Positions 60,600-64,000 of a stretch of DNA of 64,000 nt are shown here, piece by piece (position 1 is the stretch's first letter; each line of letters opens with the position of its first letter). The stretch is from Unio delphinus (Eukaryota > Mollusca > Bivalvia > Unionida > Unionidae): the NCBI GenBank assembly GCA_029339505.1, contig JAQISU010000233.1, positions 3,334,001-3,398,000 of the forward strand, in the 5' to 3' direction. Below the pieces are notes generated by a model. It did not search any database. It was given only the letters and a program-made list of their open reading frames with translations, and had not been told where the DNA came from. The position numbers and the translations under genes are program-made.

Positions 60600-62720
60600 T
60601 AGGAGCATAAGTATCTTGCTGGTGTGTACACATGGATGAGCTCAGATTGATATGCTGGACTGGAGTCCATAAGTGAAACATAGCACGGCAAACAAATTTT
60701 GTGTTTGATTCTGGATCAAATGGATAGCCAGTGTAGGGTACAGAGCAGTGGGTAGGATTGCTCTGATTGTGGTACTCTAAGGATGATCTGAGCAACTGTA
60801 TTTTGAACCTTTTGAAGTTTCTGGAGTAGATATTGAGATGAACCAGAGAGAACTGAGTTACAATAATCCAGTCTTGAAAGTAATAATGAACACACAAGTG
60901 TTTAAGTGGCACCAACTGAAAGATATTTGTGAATGGAGCTGATGCATCTCAGCTGAAGATATGCAGTCTTTGCATATGTTCATGACATGTTGGTGCAATG
61001 TGAGAGCACTGTCAAGAGTAATGCCTAGATTTCATACTGATTGTTTGAATTTAATGTTGGACTGTTTGAATTTAATGTTGGAGTTTTATCATCATTCATC
61101 TGCAGCTTGTTACAATGTCATCCATAATTTCACATCAGAAATGGTAGCATCAACTTCATCTGGGTGGTTAGATTTGTATATTTGGGTGTCATCAGCATCC
61201 ACTAGATCATCTATTGTGTCAAATGCTGCAGACAAATTAAGAAGAGTGAGGACTGTAATCTTTCCACTATGTAAAGCAAAGACAATGTCACTAAATACTT
61301 TCAGAAGAGTAGTTTCAGTACTGTGGCAAGGGCGATATGCAGACTGTACATTGCTAAAAAGACTGTTTAAATTCAGATGAAATACAAGTTGAATTAGAAT
61401 TAGAACAACTTTTTCTAAGATTTTTTATATGAATGTGGGATTAAAAACTGGGTGGTAGTTCTTTAAATTGTTATCATCAAGTGTAGGTTTTTTCAGCAAG
61501 GCTTTACAATGACAGTTTTGAAAAATGATGGGAATAACCCAGATGGTATCATGGTACCAAATGTTTTTCCATAGACAGCAGTGATAATGTTTTGTGCAAT
61601 CAATATACTTTCTATCCTAATTCAGTATGCATGTCACAGAGAACAATCTTGTCAATTTGACAAGGACAAAGCCAGGTACTCCACTGCATTTAAGAGAGAC
61701 AACTATGCTGAAACTAGACAGGGGTAAGAGTTATCTAGCCACAACAGACCCAGTTTCACCCATGCATCCCCCAGTTTTAAAAAAGAATCATAAAAAATAC
61801 AAAATTTGATCTAGATATGAATTAACTTAATCTCACATGTTGCCAAGAGGCTTTAGCTTTTTTATAAGCCTAACAAAAAGAACAACTCTGACATAATGTA
61901 CCAATCACAGCTAGTGTTGATTAATACTTCTGAAGGCAATATTTCCTACATCTTAAGCTACCTGGGGTTGTAAAATTGGTACCATTGTACCTGATGAGAG
62001 AGAGGTATTAATTACATCAGTTAATGAAAGCAATACTGGATCTAAGCACTTAAGCAGCAGTGATGTTGGTGTACTCTTCATCATGATTCATACTAAATCC
62101 ATAGAGACAGGTTTAAATGCTGCTAATGGTTGCCTCAGAAATTCTGCATCACAGCTGTATGATGAAGACTAGTCAATTGAAATTGTGTTGTCAAGCTTAT
62201 CTCTAATGTTTTGTATTTTGTCACAGAAGAAATTTGCAAACAGGTCTTGAAGGTCATCTGGAGAGAAGATAGTTGGAAGTGGTGTACATTTTGTTCCTTG
62301 ACATTAGTTTGTTAGTTATCTTAAAGAGCTCTTTGCAGCTGGAACTCTCAGTGATCTTATTACTGTAGTGGGATAATTTCACTGCATGGACTATGTTTGT
62401 GACATTCTTATTAGCGGCTTCATCAACTTGTTTATGAATAGCGAGTCTGGTGGACAGCCAAAGCATCTCAGCTTTACGGCAGTCTCTTTTAGCAGTGTGA
62501 AGCTGGTCCCTAACACTGCTACACTGCTATACAATGGAGAACACTTTTGAATTGATACTCTGCACTTGGTGATTGGGGCATGCATGTTTTTCATGCAATG
62601 ATCACAAGCAGTTACTGAGTTATTCTACTGTAGGAGGTACATAAGTTGTTAGGATTGCTTGGATGTCATGCATTAATTTGGTTCTATTTATCATACAGAT
62701 GTTTCTCTTAGCAGCAAATA
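60600..62720 (-). mobile_element. Decayed LINE: linker, reverse transcriptase and C-terminus
   Basis: Minus-strand translation with frame changes gives, from 5' to 3': QLHTAKRDCRKAEMLWLSTR (about 62510-62450), YSNKITESSSCKELFKITN (about 62370-62310), DDLQDLFANFFCDKIQNI (about 62260-62200), KKPTLDDNNLKNYHPVFN, SAYRPCHSTETTLLKVFS (about 61350-61295), LNLSAAFDTID (about 61240-61205), DADDTQIYKSNHPDEVD (about 61200-61150), SRLDYCNSVLSGSSQYLL (about 60880-60825), LCTLHWLSI (about 60745-60720) and SELIHVYTPARYLCSY near 60600. These are RT and C-terminal motifs of a CR1/L2-like non-LTR element. The AFDTID block runs almost directly into the ADD block, so the RT core between them is deleted. Stops and frameshifts make it inactive. 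Confidence 0.9.
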
Positions 62721-63818
62721 AAGGTATACATAAATATCCTAGGATTTACATCCTGACAAGTGAATTAGGGATAGCATTAATGTAGAGAGACCATAATTAG
62801 GAAATTACTTGATGCCCTAAATATGCAAGGGAGCCAAATCATTTGGGGAAGTTTAGGAATCGAATTACAGAAAAAGATTATTTTCACTCCAATTATAGTT
62901 ATGAAGACTTAACCAGCTACATCTAAAAATAGGTCATTACAGGAGAACTATGCCACTGAACTGAGACTTCAAAACTTCGGAAACTCATGTGTCAGAGACA
63001 CTGAAAAAAGGGAAAACAAATTAATATCTCGCAAACATTTAACAATTAATCCACTCTGGTATAGAAACTTATGCACATGACGGCTTTGTGTCCCTTTGTA
63101 CGCTCTCCAGTGTAAAACTTTAAAATAAACCTGCAGTCAAAATTGTTGGCTCAGGTGGCAGAGTCCAGTTTTGTAAATTGGCCCCTGGCAAATTTCATAA
63201 CTTAAGGTGATGGTGTGACTTTTTCAGCTATGATTGTTTACTAATTAAAGATATTGATATATTTATGAACTAGGTGTTTCTGGCTTGTGTTGTTTTTTTA
63301 AACAGATGGCAGGCATGTAAACCTTCCATTGCTACTCTACAGTATGTAGAGAGTGAAATACCAATAGCCAGCTAGGAAGAAGAGCTATCACACTGCAGTA
63401 AACACATGGGTTTGGAGGAAGTAGAATACCTCAAAAACTGCTTGGATGACAACTATTTTCAATTGCATCGGTCTATTTAGTATGCGCTGTTTGGCTTGAG
63501 CATCACATGGGGGTAAAAAATGACCTTCGGACATGAAAAGTGCAGGTATAAATTTGGGGTTGGGGTGCATAAATATCTTCTACCAGTGGATAATATTCTT
63601 ATGCTTTGTTTTAATATTAAAAAAATATGGATCTTTTTGACCTGACTTTTATTATATTTTTTATGATTTTTCAAATGCAACTTTGCTGTTTACGGCATTA
63701 AATTTGTACATAAAAACTGGCCCCTGCCCCCCTCAATGTATTTCACAGCTCTCAAAGTGATTCATAAATGAATTCTGCGAGCAGTCTATGAAAAGTTTCT
63801 TTCTCTTCATGACTATGC
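62721..63818. other. AT-rich sequence, nothing recognised
   Basis: May contain further 5' LINE sequence next to 62720, but no endonuclease motif was recognised. Minus-strand frames of 60-67 codons at 63388-63680 lack motifs. Confidence 0.4.
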
Positions 63819-63819
63819 A

Positions 63820-64000
63820 CTTGATTATAAATTGAGTCAAACTGTCAACAACAAAGATCCTGATCTGCCATAGCATAATGCACCTGCAGATCGGGTATGT
63901 GTTGTCTGTTTTACTGATTATTCCTAACAAACTGCCCAAACCAAGATCTGCCAGCACATTATACTATGGCAGATCTGAGTTACTGCAGGTTGTAGTTGGG
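63820..64000. mobile_element. Palindromic MITE-like element, cut by the window edge
   Basis: AATTGAGTCAAACTGTCAAC, GATCCTGATCTGCCATAGCA, TAATGCACCTGCAGATCGGG, the linker TTTTACTGATTATTCCTAAC, CAAACTGCCCAAACCAAGAT, CTGCCAGCACATTATACTAT and GGCAGATCTGAGTTACTGCA. One of the clearest two-module copies. Confidence 0.7.

Noticed and set aside
60595..60915. 106-codon minus-strand frame as an independent gene
   Set aside because: It is a wrong-frame reading of the LINE C-terminal region; the correct frame gives RLDYCNSVLSG and LHWLSI.

Overview
This is an AT-rich metazoan (animal) nuclear window with no confidently identifiable protein-coding gene, no rRNA, no functional tRNA, no operon-like packing and no CRISPR array. 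It is dominated by repeats: about 20% by eye lies in tandem arrays, and much of the rest is short transposon remnants. Several signals point to a marine lophotrochozoan, most likely a bivalve or other mollusc: tRNA-headed SINEs ending in GGCGTTAAAC(AAC)n, SINE bodies with a CTTGGGCAAG core, decayed non-LTR retrotransposons, and MITE-like elements that carry tandem repeats (a class I recall from clams). The taxonomic call is inference from repeat style, not from a gene.

Layout. 0-6.4 kb: an (AT)n tract, a palindromic element with a 53-bp triplication, a 28-bp array and a 73-bp array. 6.3-10.6 kb: a piece of a TIR element (family B), a piggyBac-like element with perfect 17-bp terminal repeats, a full palindromic element and an interrupted SINE. 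10.7-12.2 kb: a 22-bp array fused to an exact 460-bp tandem duplication. 13-17.1 kb: an LTR-like repeat, a minus-strand LINE remnant and two SINEs. 20-25.1 kb: three large arrays, the middle one (37/44-bp monomers) grown inside a copy of the palindromic element. 26.2-30 kb: a hAT-like element inside a 21-bp array, then two family-B elements in inverted orientation. 31-42 kb: mostly single-copy sequence with SINEs, palindromic elements and old degenerate repeats. 42.4-47.7 kb: four arrays, a second LTR-like copy and a long (AT)n. 51.6-56 kb: a degenerate TGACCT-rich repeat, a 50-bp array bracketed by direct repeats and a 46-bp array. 57.4-64 kb: long microsatellites, two SINEs, a second LINE remnant and a final palindromic element.

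How the parts relate. The palindromic element is the main organising theme: at least eleven copies or partial copies occur and at least two have given rise to tandem arrays. Non-LTR elements of the kind seen at 14 kb and 61 kb are the usual source of enzyme for SINE spread, and one SINE at 36.8-37.0 kb has a perfect 12-bp target duplication. The only gene-like signals are weak: a two-exon minus-strand model (55.1 to 52.7 kb) with strong splice sites and matching phase, and a possible first coding exon at 32.9 kb. The window is best read as intergenic or long-intron DNA that accumulates mobile elements and tandem arrays.
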